This document shows, one piece after another, positions 14,848 through 22,161 of a stretch of DNA of 44,073 nucleotides. The position numbers and the translations under genes were made by a program. The stretch is from IMG/VR virus record IMGVR_UViG_3300033145_000258, positions 1 through 44,073 of that record. One strand, given 5' to 3'. The notes below the pieces were generated by a model that did not search any database, had not been told where the DNA came from, and saw only the letters and a program-made list of their open reading frames with translations. The first letter of the stretch is position 1; every line of letters starts with the position of its first letter. Origin of the DNA: a virus.

Positions 14848-15029
14848 TCGAAAAAATCGAATGGAAAAGTCCGGAACCCGCAAGCTTCCCTTGCTTTGTT
14901 TGCGAGGTCGGGGAAGCGACATTCCGGCGCACCATTGACATGGGTGGCTGCCGTTTACTGGCCTGCCTGTGCAATAAGTGCGTGATGATGGGCGAGGTAG
15001 AGTTAGTTGCATTTTTTGAAACAGATTAA
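14844..15029 (+). CDS. Small zinc-ribbon-like protein
   Basis: The product is 61 residues with CFVC and CLCNKC cysteine groups about 25 residues apart, suggesting a small zinc-binding fold. It starts by ATGA overlap and has an upstream GGGAGG site. It is the last gene of the small plus-strand operon; a GC-rich stem-loop follows within 10 bases. The function is unknown. Confidence 0.6.
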   Translation: MIEKIEWKSPEPASFPCFVCEVGEATFRRTIDMGGCRLLACLCNKCVMMGEVELVAFFETD

Positions 15030-15034
15030 CCAAA

Positions 15035-15068
15035 GGGGAGGCTCCTATCGCTTCAGTTGGGCCTCCCC
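15035..15068. terminator. Bidirectional stem-loop between convergent genes
   Basis: A perfect 8-bp stem, GGGGAGGC with GCCTCCCC around an 18-base loop, lies where the plus-strand small-protein operon meets the minus-strand replication operon. The T-run is poor in both directions, so termination may be partial. Confidence 0.55.
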
Positions 15069-15197
15069 ATCAAACTCCCTGTCCAGCCGCTTTGCTTCTT
15101 CCCTTCTGCGCTTTTCCGCCTTTGATCTCAGCCAGTTAGCAATAGTTTTAAACTTCTTGCGCTTTTGCTTTCGGGTTATGCGTGGGTTGCGTTTCAT
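15045..15197 (-). CDS. Small very basic protein
   Basis: The product is 50 residues, strongly basic, beginning MKRNPRITRKQKRKKF and continuing with alternating K/R and E helix (AEKRRREEAKRLDREF). Its ATG overlaps the stop of the RecU-like gene as ATGA, so it is coupled to it. It may bind nucleic acid, judging by charge alone. The terminal stem-loop overlaps its last codons. Confidence 0.6.
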   Translation of the reverse strand: MKRNPRITRKQKRKKFKTIANWLRSKAEKRRREEAKRLDREFDGEAQLKR

Positions 15198-15625
15198 TGT
15201 TTTTTGCCCTTCAAATAACTAAAACTAAATGCGGCGTTCTCAATCGCCATTTCCTCTGTGAATGACTTTCTGCTGGCATTTTGCTCCATTTCAAGAAATG
15301 CCCTGATAAAAATATAATATACTTGTTTCTTTTTGCGTGGAACGTAAAACATAACAACTATATACGCTTCTTTATGCTTTAAGAAAAAACAGTCAAACGG
15401 TTTCGGCTTTGTGAATCTCATGCGTCCTTTTGGATCTTTGAAAAACGGCGAGTCTGCTATTTTATGGTAAAGTCCGGTTCCTGAACTCACGTCCAATAGA
15501 GCTTGCTTTTGATGGGCGGCTACTGCGGAAAATGATAGGCTTTTACCCTTACAAATTTTTAGCTCAAATATACCGCTGATTTTATTATGCTTCTTGAATT
15601 CTGACTGAAACTGTGCTTCACGCAT
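15194..15625 (-). CDS. RecU-like PD-(D/E)XK nuclease (Holliday junction resolvase candidate)
   Basis: The product is 143 residues. The core FELKICKGKSLSFSAVAAHQ matches the RecU-type pattern of an acidic-x-Lys catalytic pair followed by an HQ helix, and a later KPFDCFFL strand and IVVMFYVP core strand fit the restriction-endonuclease fold. Such nucleases resolve recombination or replication junctions before packaging. An upstream start at 15679 would add 18 residues; the ATG at 15625 has a GGAG site 10 bases before and leaves a 14-base gap to the previous gene. RecU itself is longer, so this is a compact relative; distant HJR-type nucleases are an alternative. Confidence 0.65.
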   Translation of the reverse strand: MREAQFQSEFKKHNKISGIFELKICKGKSLSFSAVAAHQKQALLDVSSGTGLYHKIADSPFFKDPKGRMRFTKPKPFDCFFLKHKEAYIVVMFYVPRKKKQVYYIFIRAFLEMEQNASRKSFTEEMAIENAAFSFSYLKGKKQ

Positions 15626-15639
15626 AAGAATATTCTCCG

Positions 15640-15936
15640 CTACCACGTCCCCCGATCTGCATACTGCTCTAATTCCCACGTAGTTAATTTGTGCCGAATC
15701 CGTATGCGCTTTTCCTGCCAGTCGATGACCAAATCATAACCGTTTAGCTCAGGATATAGATCCCTCACGGCACGCCACATGTCCTTTTCGTTCCGCTCCA
15801 GGTTTGCGCCCAAATGTGCAATCATTGCGCTTATTCCAGAGCGTTTTCTGTGATACGTCAGCAGCGTTTCGATCTCCTTGTCCGCCATCTGTATCGTTTC
15901 GCCTGTCATTTTTTCGTTCTGTTTTTGATCGTCCAT
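15640..15936 (-). CDS. Hypothetical protein
   Basis: The product is 98 residues, with an acidic-polar N-terminus then helices (EIETLLTYHRKRSGISAMIA, then LERNEKDMWRAVRDLYPEL). No known motif is seen. The ATG at 15936 has an AAAGGAG site 8 bases before it; the GTG at 15945 touches that site. It lies between the primase and the RecU-like nuclease, so a replication or recombination accessory role is possible. Confidence 0.6.
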   Translation of the reverse strand: MDDQKQNEKMTGETIQMADKEIETLLTYHRKRSGISAMIAHLGANLERNEKDMWRAVRDLYPELNGYDLVIDWQEKRIRIRHKLTTWELEQYADRGTW

Positions 15937-15954
15937 TTTTATCACTCCTTTCAG

Positions 15955-16875
15955 CTATAATATATCGTTAAAATCGTCCCCCGAACAACCTGGAATTTTG
16001 ACTTCAACGATATACTCTTTGTTATAGAGTTTGTTTGCCAAAACATACGCACTTTTAGCCCCCGCATAGTTCGCATCATTATCAGCCATAATTACAATGT
16101 GCCGTACACCATCAGGCGGTTCAAACCCCTCTAATATCGTACTTGATACACAAGCCCACACTGGCATATCAAACATTTGACTGCATGAAATAGCTGTTTC
16201 GATTCCCTCTGCTATCCCAAGTTTCTCGCCTTTTATCTCAAATAACCTTATCGCACACCCCGACAACAGCTCTAATGCCGGTGTTAGTTTCTTAGGGCTT
16301 GGCACGTCTGCTTTTTGCGGCTTGTCCCTGTCTAAGTAGGTTCTATGCAGAGCAACCGGGACCCCCTTGGAATTAAAAACCTTGGCTACCATTGCAGGAT
16401 GATTCTGTTTGGTGTCTGATTCGTAGCACTCAGGACAATATCTCACGTTATCGGGTTGTAAGACCAATTTTCGTGAGTGCAGGTACTTTGAAACAGGGTC
16501 ACTACCTGAAAGCGGGATCGATCCTGTCCAGATTTTATTCAGCATGGCTTTAATTTTTGAGTTATCCATTTGGTTATTTTGTACTTTGTCCATTTTGCAC
16601 CCACCCCCAAGAGCTTCGTTAATACGGCTTAATGCTTCCTTAAAATTAATTCCAAGGTGTTTCATTATCAACTGGAACGCTGTTCCGGCCCCGCACTGAC
16701 CGCAGATGTAAGTTCCGCTTCCGTCCTTATTGTCCCACCGCCAACGGTCTTCTCCAGAGCAAAATAAACACGGCCCGTGCTTGCCGGTTAAATACGATTC
16801 CGGCACACCAAGGCTTGTAAGTATCCCATACCACCTACCCCTTGCCTGTGCTTCAAGGTCATCTACTCTTATCAT
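15955..16875 (-). CDS. Primase-like zinc-ribbon/Toprim protein
   Basis: The product is 306 residues. An N-terminal zinc ribbon has CLFC and CGQC pairs (residues about 36-62), typical of P4 alpha-type/DnaG-like primases. The C-terminal Toprim-like domain has GIAEGIETAISC with the catalytic Glu and a later VIMADND acidic motif. A middle region also has CPEC. It should make RNA primers for the phage fork, working with the helicase in the same operon. There is no helicase domain in this protein. A hydrophilic joining region lies near residues 90-110. Confidence 0.85.
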   Translation of the reverse strand: MIRVDDLEAQARGRWYGILTSLGVPESYLTGKHGPCLFCSGEDRWRWDNKDGSGTYICGQCGAGTAFQLIMKHLGINFKEALSRINEALGGGCKMDKVQNNQMDNSKIKAMLNKIWTGSIPLSGSDPVSKYLHSRKLVLQPDNVRYCPECYESDTKQNHPAMVAKVFNSKGVPVALHRTYLDRDKPQKADVPSPKKLTPALELLSGCAIRLFEIKGEKLGIAEGIETAISCSQMFDMPVWACVSSTILEGFEPPDGVRHIVIMADNDANYAGAKSAYVLANKLYNKEYIVEVKIPGCSGDDFNDIL

Positions 16876-16884
16876 CTTGAATAT

Positions 16885-17577
16885 CTACCATAACTTTAGT
16901 TGACTTCGTTCTTGGTCTATGCGTTTGGCTGCAATCTCGCAGTATTCTTCGGAAATCTCAATGCCTATCCATTTTCGATTTAAGCGTTCACATGCTATTG
17001 CGGTTGTGCCGGAGCCGAAGAAAGGATCAAGTATTATATCATTTGTTTTGGAATAGACGTTTAATAAATCAATAATCAATTTAACTGGCTTTTGTGTAGG
17101 GTGTACTCTTTTGCCTTCTTTGCCAAGCAACCCATTATATTCACATTCATATATTTTTACCGACTTTCTCTTACTGTTTGTCCAAATTAACTCGGCATCC
17201 CCAAAGGTCGGCATTGTGTTTTTCTTGTCCCACACAAGCCAATGTGTGCTTATCGGCAAAAGATCAGCAAAAAAATTCCCCCCAAATATAAGAGCCAGTT
17301 TAGATACCTGTAAAATTTTATTAAAACACTGTTTTGAAGGACGTTCAGAATCCCAATCATCAGTATATTGTTTTCGTGCGATAGGCTCACCAAGGCCACC
17401 AAAGCCATCAAAGCCACCAAAGCCCTTGTCTTGTTTTATGCCATATGGCGGATCAGTAAGACACAAATCAACAGGCTCAAGCTCCGGCAAAATCTCAAGG
17501 CAATCACCGTGCAGCAAGACACCGTTATCAGTTCCAAAATAGAAATTAGGATGGTTTCTTAATTTTTCTAAGTCCAT
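16885..17577 (-). CDS. DNA adenine or N4-cytosine methyltransferase, beta class
   Basis: The product is 230 residues. The catalytic DPPY motif comes first (LCLTDPPYGIKQD, residue about 42) and the SAM-binding FGSGTT motif later (DPFFGSGTTAIACERLN), the order of the beta class. The specificity region between them is short. A Gly-Phe-rich loop follows DPPY, encoded by short tandem repeats at about 17389-17427. No cognate restriction gene is nearby, so self-protection against host restriction or regulation is likely. The 3' end of the free-standing endonuclease gene overlaps its 5' end by 32 bases. Confidence 0.88.
   Translation of the reverse strand: MDLEKLRNHPNFYFGTDNGVLLHGDCLEILPELEPVDLCLTDPPYGIKQDKGFGGFDGFGGLGEPIARKQYTDDWDSERPSKQCFNKILQVSKLALIFGGNFFADLLPISTHWLVWDKKNTMPTFGDAELIWTNSKRKSVKIYECEYNGLLGKEGKRVHPTQKPVKLIIDLLNVYSKTNDIILDPFFGSGTTAIACERLNRKWIGIEISEEYCEIAAKRIDQERSQLKLW
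17389..17427 (-). repeat. Short tandem repeat encoding Gly-Phe loop
   Basis: Near-identical 9-base units of the type CCAAAGCCA or CCATCAAAG on the plus strand encode GFGGFDGFGGLG in the methyltransferase. Such repeats could change copy number by slippage in steps that keep the frame. Confidence 0.5.
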
Positions 17578-18232
17578 TTTTATTTCCTATCATTTGTTGC
17601 GAAGTTATACTTCTGTGGCATTTCTTACATAGTGTTTGACCATTTTTGACTTCAAACCTTAACTCTTCGTAATCTTTAAATGAATTTAAATGGTGGGCTT
17701 CTAAATAACCACCAATTTTGCCGCACTTTTGGCAGGCGTATTCATCTCTTTCAAAAACAAGTTTCCTCCAATTTTTATATTCAAAACTTTTACGTACTTT
17801 TTCCTTCCACGTTTTATATGGAGAATTTTTATACAGAGCTTTTGAAATTGCTTTTCTATGAGAGATTGAAAATTTCCTCCCCTTTCTGGCAATGCTCATT
17901 TTTTTTCTTGATTTTTTTGTGTGCTTAAATGTTTTGCTTTTTAATTTTTCAATGGTTTCCTGTGAATGACTTTTCCCAAAAAAAGGATTCTTCTCTCCTG
18001 TTTTTCCTTTACAGAATATCAAATAGCACTTTCTGGAACAATATTTTTTTGTTTTGTTGGATAAAGGAACTTCAAATATTTCCAAGCAAATAGGGCATGT
18101 ATTCTTTACATAAGATATTCCGGGGTGTATATTTTTAGACCTCCATTTCCCATAGCACACTTGGCCACAAAACTTTCTTTGTTTTGTGTCGGTACTAAAT
18201 TCTTTAGAACACCATTTGCAAACTTTAACCAT
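17546..18232 (-). CDS. Free-standing HNH homing endonuclease with NUMOD3-like motifs
   Basis: The product is 228 residues and very AT-rich compared with its neighbours. The N-terminus has two zinc-finger-like pairs (CKWC and CICL with later cysteines). The centre has two NUMOD3-like DNA-binding motifs (NPFFGKSHSQETIEKLKS and KKMSIARKGRKFSISHR). The C-terminal HNH nuclease has CQKCG, EAHHLN and CKKCH. Free-standing genes of this type spread by cutting alleles lacking them. Its 3' end runs 32 bases into the methyltransferase gene. It has its own promoter just upstream and almost no leader, suggesting a separate transcription unit. Confidence 0.88.
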   Translation of the reverse strand: MVKVCKWCSKEFSTDTKQRKFCGQVCYGKWRSKNIHPGISYVKNTCPICLEIFEVPLSNKTKKYCSRKCYLIFCKGKTGEKNPFFGKSHSQETIEKLKSKTFKHTKKSRKKMSIARKGRKFSISHRKAISKALYKNSPYKTWKEKVRKSFEYKNWRKLVFERDEYACQKCGKIGGYLEAHHLNSFKDYEELRFEVKNGQTLCKKCHRSITSQQMIGNKNGLRKIKKPS

Positions 18233-18238
18233 AAATTA

Positions 18239-18266
18239 AGTATACCAAACTATTTATTAAAATCAA
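18239..18266 (-). promoter_or_regulatory. Promoter for HNH endonuclease gene
   Basis: On the minus strand TTGATT, a 16-base spacer and TATACT lie only 6 bases before the ATG, so the transcript would have almost no leader. The region is AT-rich and includes a T-run at 18271-18278 on the plus strand. Confidence 0.55.
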
Positions 18267-18311
18267 GTCTTTTTTTATATAAGCGACCTAACTCTGTTTC
18301 GTAATAAGGCT

Positions 18312-19823
18312 TCATGCCGCTGCTTCCTGTTTCTTTCGGCTCTTATGAAATTTGATAGCTCTGTGTATTAAATAATTATTAAACGCTCTGTCTGGCTCAA
18401 TGGGGCTTACGTCTTTAAATCTGTTCGGCCAGACCTCGAATTTTGATCTGAAGAGATGAGCCGACCAACCTTTTGCGTACCCCTTTGATCTTCTTTGATA
18501 TTCTGCCATCTGCATGAACCGCATTTTTTCTTCCATCGTAAATGTTTTTTTCTTTTTATTCTTTGTGATTTCCTGTAGTTCCGCTTCGATTGTTTCAATT
18601 TTCTTACCATAATTTTTAATCTCATAGCCACATTTAGGGCACGATCGGCCTTTGAAAATGTGCTGGCATTGATCGCAAGTTAATGGTGGCTTTTCTGTCT
18701 TTTTGCGTTTCTTTTCCCACGCCTTTTCTTTTCCGCCCAGGCTCCATTCTACTTCGTCATCAAGAAAGCCATGATTTTTTATCAACCCTGCATGATCTAT
18801 CAGTATGCAGTTTTCCTTATCATGGTATGGCCTTATTCCCCTTCCTGCCATTTGAATAAACCTGCCATAGGACTTTGATGGTTTCGCAAGTACAACACAA
18901 CTCGCCCACGGAAAGTCGGCCCCCTCGCAAAAAACACCAATATTTGTAACTATTTGGACATCACCATCACGGAACCGCCTTAATATGTCCTGTCTGTCTT
19001 CCTCTATGGTATGTGCGTCAATATGCTCAATGCTTATGCCGTGTTTTTCAAATACGGTTTTGATATGTTGGGAGTGTTTTACGTTGGTTGCGAATATGAC
19101 TGTTTGCCTGTCTGAAGCAATCCTGAGCCAATTCTCTAAAATATCGCCTACCAGTTTGGCTTTATCAACTCTTTTCCCAAGTTCTTTTTGATTGTAGTCA
19201 CCTGCTGTTATTTTTATGTTTTTTAGATCAGGGAGTTTTGTCGCCCCGTAATAAACCGCAGGCACTAAATATCCTAACTCTGTTAATTCATTAATATTAC
19301 TGCAAGATACTATATCCTCATAAATTTCACCCAACCCCCTCTGATCTCCCCTGCATGGGGTGGCTGTCAGCCCTATAATAATTGCGGTGTCTTTATAGAG
19401 ATCAAGTATGGCTTTGCGAGTCTTGGCTAATGAGGAATGACACTCATCATAGATTACAATATCAGCCTCTTTAAACCATTTATTATGTTCAAGTTCGTCA
19501 AGTTTCAACCTTCTTGCGTATGTCTGTATGGATATTATCTGGACTGGCCTTCCAAGATAAGAATCTTCGCCTGACATTATCATACCAACTTCATCGCCTA
19601 TGCCAAAATCAGTGAATCTTTCCATCGCCTGATATGCTAATTGCCTGAAATGTACCAAGAATATTACTTTTTTGCCTTTTTCAAGGGCGCTTGAGACTAT
19701 GCTGGCGGCTATAATGGTTTTACCAGCTCCGCAATTAGCCTGTATGATAATTCTTTTGTTTCCAGCCATGATCGATTCTCTGGCTTTTTGGATTGTCTCA
19801 TTTTGGTAGTCCCGTAGTTTCAA
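18312..19823 (-). CDS. Superfamily 2 DECH-box helicase
   Basis: The product is 503 residues. Walker A NCGAGKT is near residue 34, DECH (IVIYDECHSS) near 125, GLTATPCRGD follows, and the second RecA domain carries QMAGRGIRPY (motif VI). A C-terminal zinc ribbon has CDQC and CPKCG near residues 390-410, then a basic tail. This is the phage DEAD/DEAH family often used in place of a replicative DnaB-type helicase. The start is TTG, with an AAAGGAG site 11 bases before it; no ATG is available upstream. It should unwind DNA with the nearby primase and initiator. Confidence 0.88.
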   Translation of the reverse strand: MKLRDYQNETIQKARESIMAGNKRIIIQANCGAGKTIIAASIVSSALEKGKKVIFLVHFRQLAYQAMERFTDFGIGDEVGMIMSGEDSYLGRPVQIISIQTYARRLKLDELEHNKWFKEADIVIYDECHSSLAKTRKAILDLYKDTAIIIGLTATPCRGDQRGLGEIYEDIVSCSNINELTELGYLVPAVYYGATKLPDLKNIKITAGDYNQKELGKRVDKAKLVGDILENWLRIASDRQTVIFATNVKHSQHIKTVFEKHGISIEHIDAHTIEEDRQDILRRFRDGDVQIVTNIGVFCEGADFPWASCVVLAKPSKSYGRFIQMAGRGIRPYHDKENCILIDHAGLIKNHGFLDDEVEWSLGGKEKAWEKKRKKTEKPPLTCDQCQHIFKGRSCPKCGYEIKNYGKKIETIEAELQEITKNKKKKTFTMEEKMRFMQMAEYQRRSKGYAKGWSAHLFRSKFEVWPNRFKDVSPIEPDRAFNNYLIHRAIKFHKSRKKQEAAA

Positions 19824-19922
19824 TTTTCAGGTTGCTCCTTTATACCTCTATAGTTATATATAGACTTATTACTCTTGGTTGTAGAAACAGAACGCAGACA
19901 CAGATACAGAGAAAAAACCGTT

Positions 19923-20288
19923 TCAGAAACTTTCTTGTAACGTTTCAGCAACGTTTCCTTTCTGCTTTTCACGGTGCTTTTGGACACGTGGTGTGCTTGT
20001 ATCTGATTGAAATTGCCTGAATTTCCATTTATTGATAAAAACAGTCTCTTTCCCAGATTCGTTATGACGTAACGTTACAAGCCCACGCTGTAACAGTTCC
20101 TGTAACGTTACTGAAACGTTACGTCTCAGTTTCCATCCCGTTTCAGTAACGGTCAAATTAGTGTCTCCGCCATTACCCGCTTCACACGCCAAACATAAAA
20201 ATTCTACCCATAATCTAAACTGAGCATCGTCCAAAGTTCCAACTTTTGGATCATCAATCATTTCACTATACATTCTAAACCAAGGCAT
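19923..20288 (-). CDS. Replication initiator-like winged-helix protein
   Basis: The product is 121 residues. The start MPWFRMYSEMIDDPKVGTL and the following FRLWVEFLCLACEAGNG helix match the N-terminal domain of phage replisome organisers/DnaD-like initiators. The C-terminus is basic. The frame is open to 20360, but those extra codons run through a strong secondary structure, so I start at 20288. Its coding region contains five AACGTT palindromes, recalling phage lambda O, whose gene carries the origin. It is upstream of the helicase and primase genes on the minus strand. Confidence 0.7.
   Translation of the reverse strand: MPWFRMYSEMIDDPKVGTLDDAQFRLWVEFLCLACEAGNGGDTNLTVTETGWKLRRNVSVTLQELLQRGLVTLRHNESGKETVFINKWKFRQFQSDTSTPRVQKHREKQKGNVAETLQESF
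19938..20152. repeat. Iteron-like AACGTT repeats, candidate replication origin
   Basis: Five perfect AACGTT palindromes start at 19939, 19950, 20071, 20104 and 20115. Two pairs are spaced exactly 11 bases apart, one helical turn. Further near copies (GTTTCAGTAACGG at 20140) share the flanking TTTCAG or TACTGAA. They lie inside the initiator gene. Confidence 0.55.
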
Positions 20289-20318
20289 ACCCACAATAAT
20301 AACTCCTATTAAAACAAC

Positions 20319-20388
20319 AAAAAGCGCCTCAACTGGAGTGACAGCTCCACAATCCAGCATTGCGCTGGTTGCTGTTGAAACGCTTTTT
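20319..20388 (-). ncRNA. Three-way-junction RNA structure with terminator-like end
   Basis: On the minus strand a 15-bp outer stem (AAAAAGCGTTTCAAC with GTTGAGGCGCTTTTT, two G-U pairs) encloses two perfect 5-bp hairpins, CCAGC/GCTGG and TGGAG/CTCCA. A T-rich tract follows. It lies between the zinc-finger gene and the replication initiator. It may terminate the upstream message, attenuate the initiator, or act as a folded DNA site. The G-U pairs favour the minus-strand RNA over the plus strand. Confidence 0.55.
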
Positions 20389-20514
20389 CTAATTTTAATG
20401 TGGTTAATATTGATTGCGAGAATCTGTCACTTCCCATTAGATTTTCATATCCTTTCCCCCCTTATATAAGATTTATTAGTGGTTGTCAAGGGTTTTTAAT
20501 TGTTTGTTCTTTCG

Positions 20515-21435
20515 TCATTTTAACCCTAACCCCCGCTCAACCGCTCGCAGCACCACAAACTCGATTGATCGATCACTCAGCCGCGCAATCCGGCTGATTT
20601 CGGCAGCGATCTCTGGATATTTGGACATGTCAATGGTAACGTCAGTCCGTTTATCTTCTTTTGGCTTTTGGAACTCTGGCGTAATGTCCCCCTTTTCCGC
20701 CCGCTTTGCCCTGGGGCGGCGGTTGATCCGGAAAAACTCTCCGTAATCGGGATGCAGGATTTTCCCCTTGATCCATGATTTATAATCCGCGCCACACAAC
20801 CCTCGCTTAACCGCATCTCTATCACAGCCTGCGATTCGGCACACGCCCCCGCCTCTATATTGTCGGCGCTTTCTATCGCCCAGCTCTATGGGGGACAACT
20901 TCCGGAATTTGCCGATATTTGGGTGATCTACCATACCTCTATACCATTGCCCATAATGTTTTTCACACAGACCCCGTCGGCAAGCATCTTTATCGCAGCC
21001 GGGGATAGCGCATTTTTCTTCACCCTTATTGACGGCAGCCGCATGTTTTGGATTGGGGCCGATGATGATAGCGGCGGCTGGAGGAGTGTCTGGGAAGACG
21101 GGGACAACACATTCCCGGTCGGAGTCGGTGTGGCTGATAATGGTGTCGGTAGTTCCACGTGTCCCGGTGCCAAATTCATCCGTTGTTTTATCTTCCACAA
21201 TATCCTCCTCCTTCTTTATCGACGGCAACATTGGTGAGAATAATGGTGATGGCGGCAAGGGCAATATCCCAACCCCGCGCCGATATGCCGCTATCGCTTT
21301 GCATGTATCTATGCACTCGTTTTTATCTCGATCCCTGCGGTCACAAATTTTACACGGGCTAACTCCGGTATATTCGTTGCTTAAAGGGCTGATCGGCTCC
21401 ACATGTCCAGAAGCCTTATGTCCACATTCACCCAT
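20515..21435 (-). CDS. Protein with duplicated zinc-finger-like motif
   Basis: The product is 306 residues. Two related motifs lie near residues 140 and 190: CAIPGCDKDACRRGLCEKHY and CRIAGCDRDAVKRGLCGADY. The second has lost the final His and may bind metal less well. The N-terminus has CKICDRRDRDKNEC. The centre is Pro- and acid-rich low complexity. The C-terminus (DVTIDMSKYPEIAAEISRIA) could be a ribbon-helix-helix-like unit. An AAAGGAG site precedes the ATG at 21435; the longer frame to 21504 has no such site. A regulatory or DNA-binding role is likely but unproven. Confidence 0.65.
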   Translation of the reverse strand: MGECGHKASGHVEPISPLSNEYTGVSPCKICDRRDRDKNECIDTCKAIAAYRRGVGILPLPPSPLFSPMLPSIKKEEDIVEDKTTDEFGTGTRGTTDTIISHTDSDRECVVPVFPDTPPAAAIIIGPNPKHAAAVNKGEEKCAIPGCDKDACRRGLCEKHYGQWYRGMVDHPNIGKFRKLSPIELGDRKRRQYRGGGVCRIAGCDRDAVKRGLCGADYKSWIKGKILHPDYGEFFRINRRPRAKRAEKGDITPEFQKPKEDKRTDVTIDMSKYPEIAAEISRIARLSDRSIEFVVLRAVERGLGLK

Positions 21436-21456
21436 GTTTATTCTCCTTTGTGTTAA

Positions 21457-21532
21457 TTGCCGGGGAAGGGACAAGCCTACTCTTTCCCCCCACGCCGCAG
21501 CCACGCCTCGGCCTATCCACCACCCCCGGCAA
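21457..21532. promoter_or_regulatory. GC-rich leader with long-range stem
   Basis: TTGCCGGGG at 21457-21465 pairs perfectly with CCCCGGCAA at 21524-21532 around 58 GC-rich bases. It lies in the leader of the zinc-finger gene on the minus strand, in otherwise moderate-GC sequence. A competing inner hairpin (GGGGAA with TTCCCC) is also possible, which would allow two alternative folds. Confidence 0.35.
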
Positions 21533-21556
21533 ACCTTATTCCCATAGCCGCCATTT

Positions 21557-21730
21557 TTATTTTAGCAGCACCTTAATTAACTTCCTTAAATGATCGCTTG
21601 GAACTTTCTCGCCGTTTTCAAGATGCCGAACGTATCTGGCAGTTATGCCTAATTCAGAAGCAACTTTTTCATAACCACCAAATTTCCTCAATAGTCGTTT
21701 TATTAATGTTATTACTGTTTTAGTTCTCAT
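21557..21730 (-). CDS. XRE-type helix-turn-helix repressor-like protein
   Basis: The product is 57 residues, with a compact helix-turn-helix (YEKVASELGITARYVRHLEN) filling most of the chain. It is divergent from the plus-strand recombination operon, like a phage switch regulator. The ATG at 21730 has no ribosome site. A TTGACA lies 32 bases upstream, with TGTTAT as a possible -10 just before the start, so a leaderless message is possible as for lambda cI. An in-frame GTG at 21760 would place the start within that promoter. Confidence 0.7.
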   Translation of the reverse strand: MRTKTVITLIKRLLRKFGGYEKVASELGITARYVRHLENGEKVPSDHLRKLIKVLLK

Positions 21731-21738
21731 GGTGAACT

Positions 21739-21767
21739 GGATAACATGAACCAATATCACATGTCAA
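21739..21767 (-). promoter_or_regulatory. Candidate promoter for HTH gene
   Basis: On the minus strand there is a perfect TTGACA (21767-21762); the best -10 options are TGTTAT (spacer 15) or TTATCC (spacer 17), both just before the ATG. The words GTGAACT at 21732 and 21811 could be regulator half-sites. Confidence 0.4.
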
Positions 21768-21832
21768 GCTATATTTTATAGATAATTAAAGAAGCTCCAT
21801 CCTTAAAAAAGTGAACTCAATGCATTTTTTTC

Positions 21833-21860
21833 TTGACTTTTGTTTTTTGGGTGCTATGGT
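21833..21860 (+). promoter_or_regulatory. Plus-strand promoter driving first cassette and recombination operon
   Basis: TTGACT at 21833-21838, a 16-base spacer and TATGGT at 21855-21860 with a TG two bases before it (extended -10). Transcription would start about 21867, immediately before the attI-like element and the single cassette, in the position of an integron Pc promoter. Confidence 0.6.
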
Positions 21861-21871
21861 CTATTTAAAAT

Positions 21872-21903
21872 GCAGAATTATTCTGCGTATGACATAGTTA
21901 GCT
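21872..21903. mobile_element. attI-like insertion element 1
   Basis: A 15-base palindrome GCAGAATTATTCTGC is followed by GTATGAC-ATA-GTTAGCT, two inverted core boxes three bases apart as in attI1. The element recurs at 25486-25517 with compensatory changes in the palindrome. It marks the left end of the single cassette insertion. Confidence 0.6.
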
Positions 21904-22161
21904 CTGCGAAGGACAAAATCATGAAAAAAGAAGATATTTTAGATGAGCAGCATTGGAAATTTGCAGATTATCGTCAAAGGATAATATTAAAACAATGGCA
22001 ATCGCTACTTCTTAACGATGATGATAAAGTTATATTCCAAGGACGTGTAACTCAACTTATGGGAAAATCCCTCGGGAGTGGTATTGTGGAAGTATCAAAG
22101 CAACTGAGCTAACCAGCCGCTTGACTCCGATGACAAAAACCGCCACGGCTCAGCTAAATCG
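21898..22161 (+). mobile_element. Single integron-type gene cassette (array 1)
   Basis: The segment runs from the TT of the GTT in attI-like element 1 to the G of the attC R' box at 22161. It holds one small gene (21921-22112) oriented toward its attC, as in integron cassettes. It lies directly behind a promoter. Confidence 0.65.
21921..22112 (+). CDS. Cassette-encoded small protein
   Basis: The product is 63 residues, mainly helix then strand (DILDEQHWKFADYRQRIILK, then VIFQGRVTQLMGKSLGSGIV). No known family is recognised. The frame is open upstream; the ATG at 21921 has an AAGGA site 8 bases before and removes residues encoded by the attI-like element. Its stop overlaps the R'' box of the following attC. 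It is the first gene after the plus-strand promoter. Confidence 0.6.
   Translation: MKKEDILDEQHWKFADYRQRIILKQWQSLLLNDDDKVIFQGRVTQLMGKSLGSGIVEVSKQLS

Noticed and set aside
20289-20360. Longer N-terminus for the replication initiator
   Set aside because: The extra codons run through the three-way-junction structure, and the conserved domain starts at 20288.
21486-21547. Possible 13-codon leader peptide before the zinc-finger gene
   Set aside because: Too short to support from sequence alone; no ribosome site is seen before it.
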